Assembly (NCBI GenBank): GCA_013178305.1
Contig: JABLXB010000003.1
Span: forward strand, 124,001 to 188,000
DNA from: Bacillota bacterium
GTDB taxonomy: Bacteria > Bacillota > Sulfobacillia > JABLXB01
Direction of reading: 5' to 3'
DNA: 64,000 nucleotides
A model generated the notes under the pieces. It searched no databases. It was not told the DNA's origin and saw only the letters and a program-made list of their open reading frames with translations. Positions 35,806 to 44,926 of the stretch are shown piece after piece. Within the stretch, counting starts at the first letter, position 1, and every line of letters starts with the position of its first letter. The position numbers were made by a program, and so were the translations under genes.

Positions 35806-37389
35806 GTGCGTTGGCAATACTGTTTCTTGATGCTAGTGACTTGTGTTATGGCAGTCGGCTGTCTGTCTATGTGGCTGGGTCAAGACGTGAATTGGGATCT
35901 AAGGAACTACCATTTCTATAACGGCTACGCCATCATGACTGGTCGCGTTTCCAAGGATTACGCCCCTGCTCAACTCCAGACGTTTCTGAACCCGTTCTTG
36001 GATATACTCCACTATTCACTGATCAGATGGCTCCCGCCAAAGGTTGCCGGCTTCATCCTGGGCGCAGTGCATGGTATAAACCTGTATCTGCTCTTCATCA
36101 TTTCCTTGTGGGTTCTTCCAATCAAGCGTGTTCCCAAACAGATAGTATCATTGATGTGTGCTATTCTCGGTATGTATGCACCTACTGCTGTTTCCGAAGT
36201 CGGTACTACAATGGGCGATTTGACTCTTTCGCCTCTTGTCTTGGGTGGTTTGTACTACTTGCTAAAATCATGCTCCAACCCTAGGGAATCGGCGAAGTGG
36301 CTTCTCTTCTCAGGTTTCCTTTTTGGCAGTGCTGCAGGAACGAAACTCACCTTTTCCCCCTACGTCGTTGCTGCAGCGATAGCATTACTGATTGTACATA
36401 GGAACACTCATTTGCCTACAAATGATGGACTCGTCTATGCAAGGACATTCCTTTTGTTTGCAGCAGGCTCTGCTCTCGGGTTTGTCTTAACGGACGGTTA
36501 TTGGGCCATTTTATTATACACTCATTTCAAGAACCCGTTTTTCCCCTTTTTCAATCAACTGTTCAAATCTCCCTATGCTCTTCCAACATCTTGCCGGGAC
36601 CTTCGCTGGTTGCCCAAGACTGTGGGTGAGTATTTAATGCTCCCGTTTTCCTTTGTTGGTTTGGGACCGCACAGAATCCTGGAACTACCTTTCAATGCAA
36701 TCAGGTTCCCGTTGGCGCTAGTCTTGACGGTGGTCTATGCTATGATGTCTTGCTGGACTCGGATGCGCAAGAAGGACTGCACCACTGCAAATGAGTTCAA
36801 TCTTCTATTGACCTTTTTTGTGGTCTCTGTATCTATTTGGGCTGCGATCTTTTCCTACTACCGCTACCTTGCTCCTTTGGAGTTGATGGCGCCATTGCTC
36901 ATTGTGCTTCTGATTTTTCATGTGTTTTCCACCTCAAAGTCAAGGTGTCTGTCGGTGTCTCTTGCATTTCTGCTGATGGTTGGTACGATGAAGGCTCCAA
37001 ACTGGGGTCGTTTGCCCTGGCGTGACTCCAACTACTTCGGGACATCTGTCCCACTGATCCCAGGCCTAAAAGAGGGCACAGTGATAATGACGTCGTACTC
37101 GCCGACTGCATTCCTTCTTCCTTCCTTTCCAGTTGAGACCCGTTTTGTCCGTGTACAAAGCAACTTTGATCCCGCAGCTTCAGAAAAGTGGCAACGGGAA
37201 ATCAGAGATGTCCTCACATCTCACTCAGGGCCGTTTTTTCTGCTTACCACGAAAGACGGTTTTCAAGAGGCTTCCAGCATCTTAAGGGGATATGGTTTTA
37301 TGCCAATTCAGGAAAGGTGCGCCGAAATAACCAATTGTCTGGAACCGGTAGACTTGTATGAGCTGAGAAGAATTAATCTGAACAATTGA
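35806..37389 (+). CDS. Polytopic membrane protein, GT-C/GT87-like
   Basis: 527 residues from GTG 35806, chosen because GGAGGAG ends five bases before it; ATG 35767 would add 13 residues. About ten or eleven membrane helices. The first external loop has WDLRNYHFYNGYAIMTGR and DYAPAQLQTFLNPFLD, where acidic residues are placed as in GT-C glycosyltransferases that use lipid-linked sugars. A lipid-P-sugar donor could come from the DPM1-like enzyme encoded next. Gene is clearly AT-richer than its neighbours, suggesting separate acquisition. Confidence 0.65.
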   Translation: MRWQYCFLMLVTCVMAVGCLSMWLGQDVNWDLRNYHFYNGYAIMTGRVSKDYAPAQLQTFLNPFLDILHYSLIRWLPPKVAGFILGAVHGINLYLLFIISLWVLPIKRVPKQIVSLMCAILGMYAPTAVSEVGTTMGDLTLSPLVLGGLYYLLKSCSNPRESAKWLLFSGFLFGSAAGTKLTFSPYVVAAAIALLIVHRNTHLPTNDGLVYARTFLLFAAGSALGFVLTDGYWAILLYTHFKNPFFPFFNQLFKSPYALPTSCRDLRWLPKTVGEYLMLPFSFVGLGPHRILELPFNAIRFPLALVLTVVYAMMSCWTRMRKKDCTTANEFNLLLTFFVVSVSIWAAIFSYYRYLAPLELMAPLLIVLLIFHVFSTSKSRCLSVSLAFLLMVGTMKAPNWGRLPWRDSNYFGTSVPLIPGLKEGTVIMTSYSPTAFLLPSFPVETRFVRVQSNFDPAASEKWQREIRDVLTSHSGPFFLLTTKDGFQEASSILRGYGFMPIQERCAEITNCLEPVDLYELRRINLNN

Positions 37390-37423
37390 GAGTAACGTGC
37401 CGATAGGCAACGGGGTGGTCTTA

Positions 37424-38641
37424 GTGCAGCGAGTATCGATAATAATCCCAGCATACAATGAAGAAGCAGGTATTCAGCCTACACTACAAGAACTCAGGGA
37501 AGCCCTTGCTGGGGATTCCACCGAAATCATCGTAGTGGACGACGGCTCTACGGATAAGACTGCTCAACTTGCCCAAGGCTTGGCCGATAGGGTGGTTAGT
37601 CACGCCACAAACCGCGGCAAGGGTGCGGCAATGCGAACAGGCTTCGAAGTGTCCAATGGGGAATGCATTGTTTTCCTGGATGCTGACGGAACCTACCCAG
37701 CCATGTTCATCCCGTCCATAGTCCGGAAGCTCGAAGAGGTGGATGTGGTATTTACCTGCCGTACAAACAGGGAACACATTCCTCTTCTTAATCGATTTGG
37801 CAACTGGCTCATTACAGGGTTGATCAAGAGGTTTTCTGGATTCATAGGTAACGACCCTCTCTCGGGGCTGTATGGTCTGAGACGCGAGGCGCTTAAAGCA
37901 ATAGGGTTAGAGTCTTCAACGTTTGCCATCGAAACGGAGATCGTCGTAAAGGTAAGTGGAATGAGATTCTCTGCCGCAGAGATACCAATAGCCTACCGTA
38001 GTCGCCTGGGTTTGACAAAACTGCGCCCGTTTCGGGACGGATGGCGAATACTGCGTGTCCTCGTTGACCTGCTATTCATCTTCAGGCCAGTCTTGACCTT
38101 TACTCTGCCTGGGTCAATCATAGCTCTAATCGGATTGTGTTTCGCCGGTGTACTGACCGTCAAAGGGGCCATTCATCTTGACCACGTCCGCCTGAGCCTG
38201 CACACCTTCTTGACCAGCCTGACCCTCATACTTCTCGGGGCCAACACGGCGTTTTACGGCATCATAATTGACCTTTACGCGGTACGTCACCGGTTCAAGA
38301 AACCGTCGCGGGTCACCCGCACGCTCGCAAACACTTCTGTCTATACGGGCACGCGCAACTTCAGTCTCTTTCTCGTTTGTCTTAGCGTGCCAATTCTGGG
38401 GTACCATTTCATGTGCTGGCAACGTGGCGGGTACGGACCCTTCGTGGCCACCAGAAGTTGGATGCTCTCACTAACCGGGTTCCTTCTCGGGCTGCAAGGA
38501 GTCTACACAAGCATCATTGGAAAAGTCTTTGCCAAGGATTGCCTGGAGGCGGATGCTATTGCGGGAAAGGTGGACGCTCTGGGATCAAATGATCGCCAAC
38601 ATGCGTTATGCGAAGGTAAGAAGACTGGTACCTGCCGGTAG
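37424..38641 (+). CDS. Polyprenyl-phosphate sugar synthase-like GT2
   Basis: 405-residue enzyme with a cytosolic GT2 domain (VSIIIPAYNEEAGI, VVDDGSTDKT, FLDADGTYPA) and two or more C-terminal membrane helices (FTLPGSIIALIGLCFAGVL and LTLILLGANTAFYGIIIDLYA), the layout of dolichyl/undecaprenyl-phosphate mannose or glucose synthases. GTG 37424 has GGGGTGG before it; GTG 37397 is possible. It would supply a lipid-linked monosaccharide to a GT-C enzyme such as the protein encoded upstream. Its 3' end overlaps the next gene by 89 bases. Confidence 0.85.
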   Translation: MQRVSIIIPAYNEEAGIQPTLQELREALAGDSTEIIVVDDGSTDKTAQLAQGLADRVVSHATNRGKGAAMRTGFEVSNGECIVFLDADGTYPAMFIPSIVRKLEEVDVVFTCRTNREHIPLLNRFGNWLITGLIKRFSGFIGNDPLSGLYGLRREALKAIGLESSTFAIETEIVVKVSGMRFSAAEIPIAYRSRLGLTKLRPFRDGWRILRVLVDLLFIFRPVLTFTLPGSIIALIGLCFAGVLTVKGAIHLDHVRLSLHTFLTSLTLILLGANTAFYGIIIDLYAVRHRFKKPSRVTRTLANTSVYTGTRNFSLFLVCLSVPILGYHFMCWQRGGYGPFVATRSWMLSLTGFLLGLQGVYTSIIGKVFAKDCLEADAIAGKVDALGSNDRQHALCEGKKTGTCR

Positions 38642-39137
38642 TGTACTCTGCGATCTTGGCTGTGGCCCTGATGGGCGTTTTCTGCAGGCACTACTAGATT
38701 CTGGAACAATCAGCAAGGGCTACGGATTCGACCGGAACGTTGACCGGGTGAGGGAGAGGGGAGAGATGGTGTTGTCCCCCCTGGACCTGAATAGTGGTAT
38801 TCCCTTGCAGGGTGCAAGCATCGACTGCGTTACCATGCTGGCGCTGCTAGAGCATCTGAGCAAACCTGCTGCGGTGATTGAAGACGTTTTTCGGGTTCTG
38901 AAGCCGGGCGGGAGAATCATCCTTACCACTCCTAGTCCTTGCTCGAAAGCGCTACTGGAATTCTTGGCTTTTCGTCTTCAGTTGATCTCCGCTGAGGAGA
39001 TACGAGACCACAAACGCTACTATTCCGAAACAGATCTCCGAGCGCTGTTGGGTGACAAAAGTTTTACAGGCGTTGTCTACAAGAGGTTCCAGTTTGGGTT
39101 GAACCAGCTCGTGGCCGCGAGCAAACCTGCAACATGA
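38553..39137 (+). CDS. SAM-dependent methyltransferase, type 11
   Basis: 194-residue class I methyltransferase: SAM loop VLCDLGCGPDGRFLQ, MLALLEHL and VLKPGGRIILTTPSP. ATG 38553 is used since GGAGG ends four bases before it; this makes it overlap the GT2 gene by 89 bases in another frame. It is the last plus-strand gene of the locus and meets the minus-strand genes after a 65-base convergent gap without an obvious terminator hairpin. Substrate unknown. Confidence 0.82.
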   Translation: MLLRERWTLWDQMIANMRYAKVRRLVPAGSVLCDLGCGPDGRFLQALLDSGTISKGYGFDRNVDRVRERGEMVLSPLDLNSGIPLQGASIDCVTMLALLEHLSKPAAVIEDVFRVLKPGGRIILTTPSPCSKALLEFLAFRLQLISAEEIRDHKRYYSETDLRALLGDKSFTGVVYKRFQFGLNQLVAASKPAT

Positions 39138-39202
39138 TTACCCTTTTCATTGATTTATGCTTGTCCTTGGGGTCAGGAGGAGTCACGGGTGGCCAGTCTT
39201 TT

Positions 39203-40336
39203 CTATGGAGTTCGATCTGCTGTTCCCCCAGCCAACTGGGCAACCCTGTAGTAGAGGCTCCTTGTCTTGCCCAGATGGTCTTCGAACCGGAAGAGGTGTT
39301 CGTACAACCGCCTGCCCATCGCTCCATACTGTCGACGCAAGTCGGGCTTCTTGATGAGACACGCGAGGCGCTCACGCAGCACGCTGACGGACCTATCTCC
39401 GGCCGGTATAAGGTAGCCGTTGACGCCGTCACTGACCAGTTCACTCACCCCGCCCACGTCAGACGCCACAACCGGCAAACCTGCCATCAGCGCCTCGATT
39501 ATGCTGATGGGTAGCCCCTCGTACCTTGATATCAGGCAGAAGATGTGCGACTGTGCAAGAAGAGAGGCGACGTCATGTCTTTGGCCCAGGAACTCAACCC
39601 TCCCGGACAAGCCTCGCCGGTCCACGTACTTGTGCACTGCCGGGAGTAACGGCCCGTCCCCGATGAACCAGAGGCGCCAGTCGCCGTCCAGGGGCTCCAG
39701 GGCTTTCACCAGTGCGATGTGGTCTTTCGGATGAGCGAACCTGGCGACCATGGAGATAGTGACCGGGCGGCCATTGCCGGGCTTCGCCCTCTGCCCGCAG
39801 TCCGGGATGGCGTTGTGGATCAGGTGCAAGAGACCTGGTGGGGCCACGCGACATCTGTCAGCCAGACCTCGGTCGTGCTTCGACACGACAATGATGGCAC
39901 TGGACCAACGGGCTGCCACCTTCTCGGCAAGGAGGGCAACGAGCCGCCGTGGCCAGGGTGTCCCCTCCGAAAAGGCCCAGCCGTGTGCGGTGAATATGGC
40001 AGGGACCCCTTCCAGGCGCGCCGCCAGGCGGCCGAGGAACCCCGCCTTGGATGAGTGACAGTGAACAACATCAGGACGGAATTCGCGGATGATGCGGCGC
40101 AGGTCGACTACCGTGCGGACATCGTTCCAGGGGCTGATGCGGCGGACCAGGTGAGGCAGTATCCATACTGTGCTCCCAAGCGTTCTTGCCCTGGAAGCCA
40201 GCATTTCTTCTTCCCCGGTCACCAACCCCCGCTCCACATCGTTGAGGCCTTCCAGGAGGTTCAGTACATGGGTTTGGGCGCCCCCAGGCTCAGACCTCGT
40301 TATCACGTACAAGACCCTGGTCGGTGTGCCACTCAT
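39203..40336 (-). CDS. Glycosyltransferase, GT4 family
   Basis: 377 residues from ATG 40336, which follows the stop of the upstream gene by one base (TGACATG), implying coupled translation; an ATG at 40378 would overlap that gene. N-terminus YVITRSEPGGAQTHVLNLLE, donor site SMVARFAHPKDHIALVKAL and YEGLPISIIEALMAGLPVVA are typical of GT4 enzymes that add the second sugar to a lipid-linked primer. That role would fit its place directly behind the initiating transferase. Confidence 0.9.
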   Translation of the reverse strand: MSGTPTRVLYVITRSEPGGAQTHVLNLLEGLNDVERGLVTGEEEMLASRARTLGSTVWILPHLVRRISPWNDVRTVVDLRRIIREFRPDVVHCHSSKAGFLGRLAARLEGVPAIFTAHGWAFSEGTPWPRRLVALLAEKVAARWSSAIIVVSKHDRGLADRCRVAPPGLLHLIHNAIPDCGQRAKPGNGRPVTISMVARFAHPKDHIALVKALEPLDGDWRLWFIGDGPLLPAVHKYVDRRGLSGRVEFLGQRHDVASLLAQSHIFCLISRYEGLPISIIEALMAGLPVVASDVGGVSELVSDGVNGYLIPAGDRSVSVLRERLACLIKKPDLRRQYGAMGRRLYEHLFRFEDHLGKTRSLYYRVAQLAGGTADRTP

Positions 40337-40337
40337 G

Positions 40338-41756
40338 TCAGGAGTCCACGGGAGGCGGACTGGGTCTGTCCAAACCATGCTGCCCAGCTACTGGAGATGC
40401 AATTCCTTCCGCACTCTGAGGAGTGAGGACCGTCACGATTGTCTGCATTATCACCGAAAGATCTGCCGCAAGGGAATAGTTAGCTATGTAAAGCAGGTCA
40501 TAAAGCAGTTTGTCCTCGGGATCTGTCGAGTATTTGCCCCTGACCTGAGCTAGCCCCGTGAGGCCTGGCGTGACTGAGAGCCGGTATTTGTAGCCGGGGA
40601 TAGAGGCTGCGAACTCTTCAACGAACTCAGGCCGTTCAGGGCGTGGACCCACAATGCTCATGTCACCCCGCAACACGTTGAAGAGTTGGGGAGTCTCGTC
40701 CAGTCGAAGGGCGCGCAAGACCCTCCCAGCGGGCGTTACGCGAGGATCTCCTTTCAACGAGAGTACAGGGCCCGTTTCAGCCTCGGCATTGCGGTGCATT
40801 GTCCTGAACTTCCACACTTCGAAGACCCTTCCTCGCAGGCCCACCCTCTGCTGACGATAAAGGATTGGGGGGCCGGAGGTTAGCAGGATTACTGCCGATA
40901 TGAGAGCCATGACGGGCAGCGATACGCTGAGGGCGAGGGTTGTTACAGCGACGTCGAATGCCCTTTTCACAAAGGCCTGCCCAGGGTTCAGGCCCAGTCC
41001 GGCGAGCAGCAAGAGCGGATGATCATCGATTCTGCCGGTGCGCGCGCTTGCCATTAGGATGTCGAGTGGTCCGGGCTGGACCAGGACCTGCTTTCCTCGA
41101 CCAGCGAACGTTTCGATGATCTGCCGTCTATCGGGTTCGGGCACGTCTACGAGGAGTACCCCATCGTACCCACCTGTGGGTGAAGAGCAGGTATGAGAGT
41201 GCTCGGCCATACGCAGGGCTTCTTCGGGGTTCACTACGCCGGCTACCAGTACCCGGTTCGACCCCGTCAGCCGCAGGTTGAGCAGGAGATCCTGTGTTGC
41301 GTTGCGCGATACCACAAGAAGTCGCTGGATTCCCCCGGCTTTTGTGTCCAGGTGTGCAACAATGTGCCTCCACGCTGCGATCAGTATCGAATTGATTGCC
41401 AGGGCAATGGCAAACACGGTTCGCGGAAACGCAAACCCGCGGAACCAGTAGGCTCCCGCCATGGTAGCGAGGACGGACAGGAAGACGGCTACGACAGTTG
41501 ACCGCATCCCATTGTTGGCGTTGAACGGTGGCATTCCGTATAGGCCGAGCGCAGCGAAAACCGTGGCTGTCACAAGGAGGATCCAGGGTAGTAGTATCCG
41601 AAAAGCCTCCGCGTTGCTTTCAGGCAATGGTAAGGAGAACCGGAACACAAACGCTAGATAGTATCCGGCGACCGTCAAAACACAGTCCGTCAGCAGAACC
41701 AGACCGCGAGGGACCGGCAAGAAGTACTGCTTGAGCTTGCCGAGACTCGCCTGCAA
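40338..41756 (-). CDS. Initiating polyprenyl-phosphate glycosyl-1-phosphate transferase (WbaP/WsaP-like)
   Basis: 472 residues from TTG 41756, preceded by GGGGTGGAGAG. Four N-terminal membrane helices, a CoA-binding-like middle domain, a fifth hydrophobic segment (VAVTTLALSVSLPVMALIS) and the catalytic domain: QQRVGLRGRVFEVWKFRTM, RVLRALRLDETPQLFNVLRG, DMSIVGPRPERPEFV and TPGLTGLAQVRG. Enzymes of this class transfer a hexose-1-phosphate, often Gal or Glc, to undecaprenyl phosphate. Upstream galE and galU, in the same direction, would provide UDP-Gal or UDP-Glc. Likely the first step of the exported glycan. Confidence 0.93.
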   Translation of the reverse strand: MQASLGKLKQYFLPVPRGLVLLTDCVLTVAGYYLAFVFRFSLPLPESNAEAFRILLPWILLVTATVFAALGLYGMPPFNANNGMRSTVVAVFLSVLATMAGAYWFRGFAFPRTVFAIALAINSILIAAWRHIVAHLDTKAGGIQRLLVVSRNATQDLLLNLRLTGSNRVLVAGVVNPEEALRMAEHSHTCSSPTGGYDGVLLVDVPEPDRRQIIETFAGRGKQVLVQPGPLDILMASARTGRIDDHPLLLLAGLGLNPGQAFVKRAFDVAVTTLALSVSLPVMALISAVILLTSGPPILYRQQRVGLRGRVFEVWKFRTMHRNAEAETGPVLSLKGDPRVTPAGRVLRALRLDETPQLFNVLRGDMSIVGPRPERPEFVEEFAASIPGYKYRLSVTPGLTGLAQVRGKYSTDPEDKLLYDLLYIANYSLAADLSVIMQTIVTVLTPQSAEGIASPVAGQHGLDRPSPPPVDS

Positions 41757-42375
41757 ATGCTCTCCACCCCTGTCCCGTAACCTGTCACCCGGCTCAGCGT
41801 TCAACCAAGCGAATCGAAGCCGGCACTTGTCAGACGATCCCGAGCCGCCTCCTGGCGAAATCCATCGGCCCCCAAAGAATCGAAACGACAATCCGCGCAG
41901 TGATTCTTGGCGGGCACGCGCGAATCCTCCACAACCGTGTAGCCACTCTCGGTCCGGCACACAGGGTTGACGAATCTCTGAGGCTCACCAAGGCGTCAGA
42001 CCTTATCGAAGCGAGGAATACGCCGACGCTTTCTCGCGACTTACGAAAACCTCTGTCGATTATGCCGTCATGGAAAAGGCACCGAGGTTGCGATGGTGCC
42101 CGGTAGTTTTGGGTGGGATGACGTTGGAGGCTGGCCTGCCCTTGCGAGAATCTACGGTAATAAACGTACTGGTCGGCAGGAAGCCACACCTTTTAGACGC
42201 GTCTGACTGCATTTTCTACCTGCCATCTGACACTCCGAGTTTGAGTCCAGTGTAGCATAGTGCATTCCTAGAGAAACCCGCTGTCACATGTACAACACTC
42301 CGGTTCATGGTGGTGTCAAGCACGGGAACAGAACGACGACGACCGGGTGTCGGTTTCCTCACCCATTGACGGGAC
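41757..42375 (-). promoter_or_regulatory. Long leader between galU and the initiating transferase
   Basis: This 619-base stretch has no convincing gene. On the minus strand it holds a possible -35 TTGACA (42319-42314) with only a poor -10, a terminator-like hairpin at 42100-42071, and further down a CCGGCT/AGCCGG stem about 50 bases before the start codon of the transferase. The AT/GC make-up is mixed. A regulatory leader is a reasonable reading; a decayed gene is the alternative. Confidence 0.4.
42071..42101 (-). terminator. Attenuator-like hairpin in the leader
   Basis: On the minus strand GGCACC (42100-42095) pairs with GGTGCC (42083-42078), an 11-base loop between, followed by TTTTCC. 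With only four T it is a weak terminator. It lies about 320 bases before the transferase start, so it could stop read-through from galU or act as an attenuator. Confidence 0.45.
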
Positions 42376-43272
42376 TCAGTGTAGGTTTATCGACGCTGCC
42401 ACTTCTCGTAAAGTCCTGGCCACCGCTTCCCTGAGATCGTCCCTCTTCAGGGCGAATTCCAGAGTGGCCCGTATCAGGCCCGCGGCGTCTCCCACGTCAT
42501 ACCTCTGTCCGGTGATTGTCGTTGCATGGACCCCGCCTTCCCGCGCAAGTCTGTCCAGCGCGTCTGTAAGCTGAATTTCGCCGTTCTTGCCCGGCGGGAG
42601 GTCTTCCAGTATGTCGAATATTGCAGCCTCCAGCACATATCTGCCGATGACGGCGAGATTGGACGGGGCGGCCTGCGGTCCTGGCTTTTCGACCAGGCGC
42701 CGGACGCGGGGGAGACCCTCGCCCATCACGGCATCAACGATTCCATACCGGCTTGTATCTTCCGGCTGAACTTCTTGAACTGCGACGATACTCCCGCCGG
42801 CTTCGCTGTGAGCGTCCATCAACTGCCTTATGGCGGGCGGATCGGCCACGAACACTTCATCTCCCAGTAACACGACAAAGGGTTCGTCGCCGACATGGTG
42901 CTTCGCCTGCAGTACGGCATGCCCGAGGCCGAGGGGTTCCTTCTGGCGTATGTAATGAATATCGGCGAGGTCTGCGATGCTGCGGACCGTCCTCAGCATG
43001 TCATCCTTGCCCGAGCGTTCGAGAGCGAGTTCCACCTCGATACAGCGGTCGAAGTGGTCTTCAATAGCCCGCTTGGACCTGCCAGTCACGATGATCACGT
43101 CTTCGATTCCGGCTGCGACGACTTCTTCCACCACATACTGGATGATCGGCTTGTCGATTATCGGCAACATCTCTTTTGGCTGCGCCTTGGTTGACGGGAG
43201 AAACCTTGTGCCGAGGCCGGCTGCGGGGATGACTGCCTTTCTGACTCGCTTTCCGTGCTGGCCGATGGTCAT
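42376..43272 (-). CDS. galU: UTP-glucose-1-phosphate uridylyltransferase
   Basis: Makes UDP-glucose from UTP and glucose-1-phosphate. 298 residues from ATG 43272, with GAGGAGG ten bases upstream. The nucleotide-binding signature AVIPAAGLGTRFLPSTKAQ, then PKEMLPIIDKPIIQYVVEE, GLGHAVLQAKH and LLGDEVF, and VEKP are all present. It starts four bases after the galE stop and so is cotranscribed with it. UDP-glucose can be epimerised by GalE to UDP-galactose for the initiating transferase. Confidence 0.96.
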   Translation of the reverse strand: MTIGQHGKRVRKAVIPAAGLGTRFLPSTKAQPKEMLPIIDKPIIQYVVEEVVAAGIEDVIIVTGRSKRAIEDHFDRCIEVELALERSGKDDMLRTVRSIADLADIHYIRQKEPLGLGHAVLQAKHHVGDEPFVVLLGDEVFVADPPAIRQLMDAHSEAGGSIVAVQEVQPEDTSRYGIVDAVMGEGLPRVRRLVEKPGPQAAPSNLAVIGRYVLEAAIFDILEDLPPGKNGEIQLTDALDRLAREGGVHATTITGQRYDVGDAAGLIRATLEFALKRDDLREAVARTLREVAASINLH

Positions 43273-43276
43273 GCTT

Positions 43277-44287
43277 CTAGGGCCTCCTCGATTTCCCGGC
43301 AAATCCATGAGGGTTTCTGCTGTGCCACTTCCACGCCGAGGCTACAATATCCTCAAGAGAAGGGCGCTGCGGTTTCCAGGAGAGGATCTCGGCCGCGCGC
43401 CTCGTCGAAGCCACCAGAGCCACCGGGTCGCCTTCCCGCCTGGGCGCCATCTCGACGGGAATACGCTTACCGGCCGCCCTCTCGCAGGCGGCCAGCACTT
43501 CGAGAACCGTGTTGCCCGTTTCGGCGCCAAGGTTGACGGGGCCGGTGACTCCACGCTCCAGGGCGTCCAGAGCCAGGACGTGCGCTGTCGCCAGGTCAGA
43601 CACGTGGACGAAATCCCTGACTGCCGTGCCGTCCTTCGTGGGATAGTCGGTCCCGAATATTGAGGCCTTGTCGATCGCTCCCAGAGCTGCCCGCATCAGT
43701 AGGGGAATCAGATGGGTCTCCGGATTGTGGTCCTCGCCGATGTCACCGGCTTCGTCCGCGCCAGCTGCGTTGAAGTACCTCAGGCTGATGTACCGCAGGC
43801 CGTAGGCTTTCGCGTGCCAGGCCAGCATCCGCTCGATGAAGAGTTTCGTTTCCCCGTAGGGGTTTACCGGCCGGCAGGGATGGTTCTCCTCAATCGGGAT
43901 GGACTCCGGTTCTCCGTAAACCGCCGCGCTGGAGGAAAAAACGATGTCCTTCACGCCGCAACGCCGTATCGCTTCGAGCAGCCTTACCCCGCCGACCATG
44001 TTATTCTCGAACGCCGGCGAAGGGTTCCTCATCGACTCCCCGACGAGGCTGGACGCGGCCAGGTGGACCACGGCGGTCACCCCGTAATCCTGCATAACCC
44101 TGCTCAGGAGGTCCGCGTCACGCACATCGCCGGCGATGAATACCTCGATGCCCGGTGGCTGTGCCTCGACGAGGCTCCTGTGTCCGGTTGACAGGTTGTC
44201 GTACACGACCACGCGTCTGCCGGCGCGGAGTAGTTCGCGCACCACGTGGCTTCCGACGTATCCGGCGCCCCCGGTGACCAGGACCAA
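43277..44287 (-). CDS. galE: UDP-glucose 4-epimerase
   Basis: Interconverts UDP-glucose and UDP-galactose. TTG 44287 is chosen: GGAGG ends eight bases before it and the protein then begins LVLVTGGAGYVGSHVV, the family start; the open frame upstream is low in conserved features. 336 residues. NAD loop GGAGYVGSH, catalytic SSSAAVYG and YGETK, and RYFNAAGAD with HLIPLLMRAA are standard. First gene of the minus-strand run with galU. Confidence 0.95.
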   Translation of the reverse strand: MVLVTGGAGYVGSHVVRELLRAGRRVVVYDNLSTGHRSLVEAQPPGIEVFIAGDVRDADLLSRVMQDYGVTAVVHLAASSLVGESMRNPSPAFENNMVGGVRLLEAIRRCGVKDIVFSSSAAVYGEPESIPIEENHPCRPVNPYGETKLFIERMLAWHAKAYGLRYISLRYFNAAGADEAGDIGEDHNPETHLIPLLMRAALGAIDKASIFGTDYPTKDGTAVRDFVHVSDLATAHVLALDALERGVTGPVNLGAETGNTVLEVLAACERAAGKRIPVEMAPRREGDPVALVASTRRAAEILSWKPQRPSLEDIVASAWKWHSRNPHGFAGKSRRP

Positions 44288-44572
44288 TGCGTGCACCTCC
44301 AGGCAACCACCCAGGTAAAGCTGGCCCAGCCGAAGCTGGCCCAGCAAAATCCGGCGCAGTGGCCGCTTCTTCAGGCTATCGCGGACTGCCACAGGCTACT
44401 GTTCTCTAGACAAGATGCGGTTCCTCCTCAGGCAGCCGGCGGACTTTCGTAAGGTCATCGATACAGTCAAGGCGAAGCTTGGCCCAGACGAACCAGGCGC
44501 AGCCTGAGCTGGTGCGCCACACGTGTCGTAGCAACCTCCCACTGTTTTCCAGGCACTGCACAGACAGCTTCG
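44288..44572. other. Gap with short direct repeat and gene fragment
   Basis: Between galE and the toxin-antitoxin promoter. AGCTGGCCCAGC occurs twice (44319-44330 and 44334-44345, 15-base period). A 30-codon frame at 44415-44507 ends KVIDTVKAKLGPDEPGAA and resembles a fragment beyond the toxin gene; it has no good start signal and is probably a remnant. No galE promoter stands out. Confidence 0.5.
44448..44486 (+). repeat. Left copy of a diverged 39-bp repeat flanking the VapBC-type pair
   Basis: Aligned without gaps to 45471-45509, 29 of 39 bases match, and both translate in the plus frame to similar tails (RKVIDTVKAKLGP here, RRVIERAKAKTGP on the right). It may be the 3' end of a decayed gene. 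Confidence 0.5.
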
Positions 44573-44601
44573 TTGATACAACTGCTGTAATGCTGTATAC
44601 T
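44573..44601 (+). promoter_or_regulatory. Promoter of the VapBC-type pair
   Basis: TTGATA (44573-44578), 17 bases, TATACT (44596-44601), 22 bases before the antitoxin start codon. Confidence 0.8.
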
Positions 44602-44623
44602 GTAACGCAGGAGGTCGGAGAAG

Positions 44624-44926
44624 GTGGATAAGAACAGATACCGGACTCAGCTCTACCTCGATGAGACTCAGTACCGTTTTCTCAGGGAGACTGCGGCAAG
44701 ATACGAAACGAGCATTGCTGCTGTAGTGAGAGACCTCATTGATAAGGAGATGGGGAGCATGGAGTCCGTGGACGAAGATGACCCATTGTTTCGCATAAGC
44801 CAATCCGCTGTCAGGACAGGGCGCACGGATGGGTCTGTAGCCCATGATCGCTACATTTATCGCCAACAACCTCAGCAGAGCGGCGATCAACAGGTGCCCG
44901 GGGAAGGCGGGGACAGGTCGTCATGA
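44624..44926 (+). CDS. Ribbon-helix-helix antitoxin (VapB-like)
   Basis: 100 residues. The N-terminal ribbon-helix-helix fold is YRTQLYLDETQYRFLRETAA followed by ETSIAAVVRDLIDKEM; the remainder is polar and probably disordered until it meets the toxin. GTG 44624 follows GGAGGTCGGAGAAG. It ends in ATGA, shared with the toxin start. Expected to bind its own promoter and block the PIN toxin. Confidence 0.85.
   Translation: MDKNRYRTQLYLDETQYRFLRETAARYETSIAAVVRDLIDKEMGSMESVDEDDPLFRISQSAVRTGRTDGSVAHDRYIYRQQPQQSGDQQVPGEGGDRSS

Noticed and set aside
41830-42189. 119-codon minus-strand frame in the leader
   Set aside because: No ribosome site, no motif, unusual composition, and it overlaps the hairpin region.
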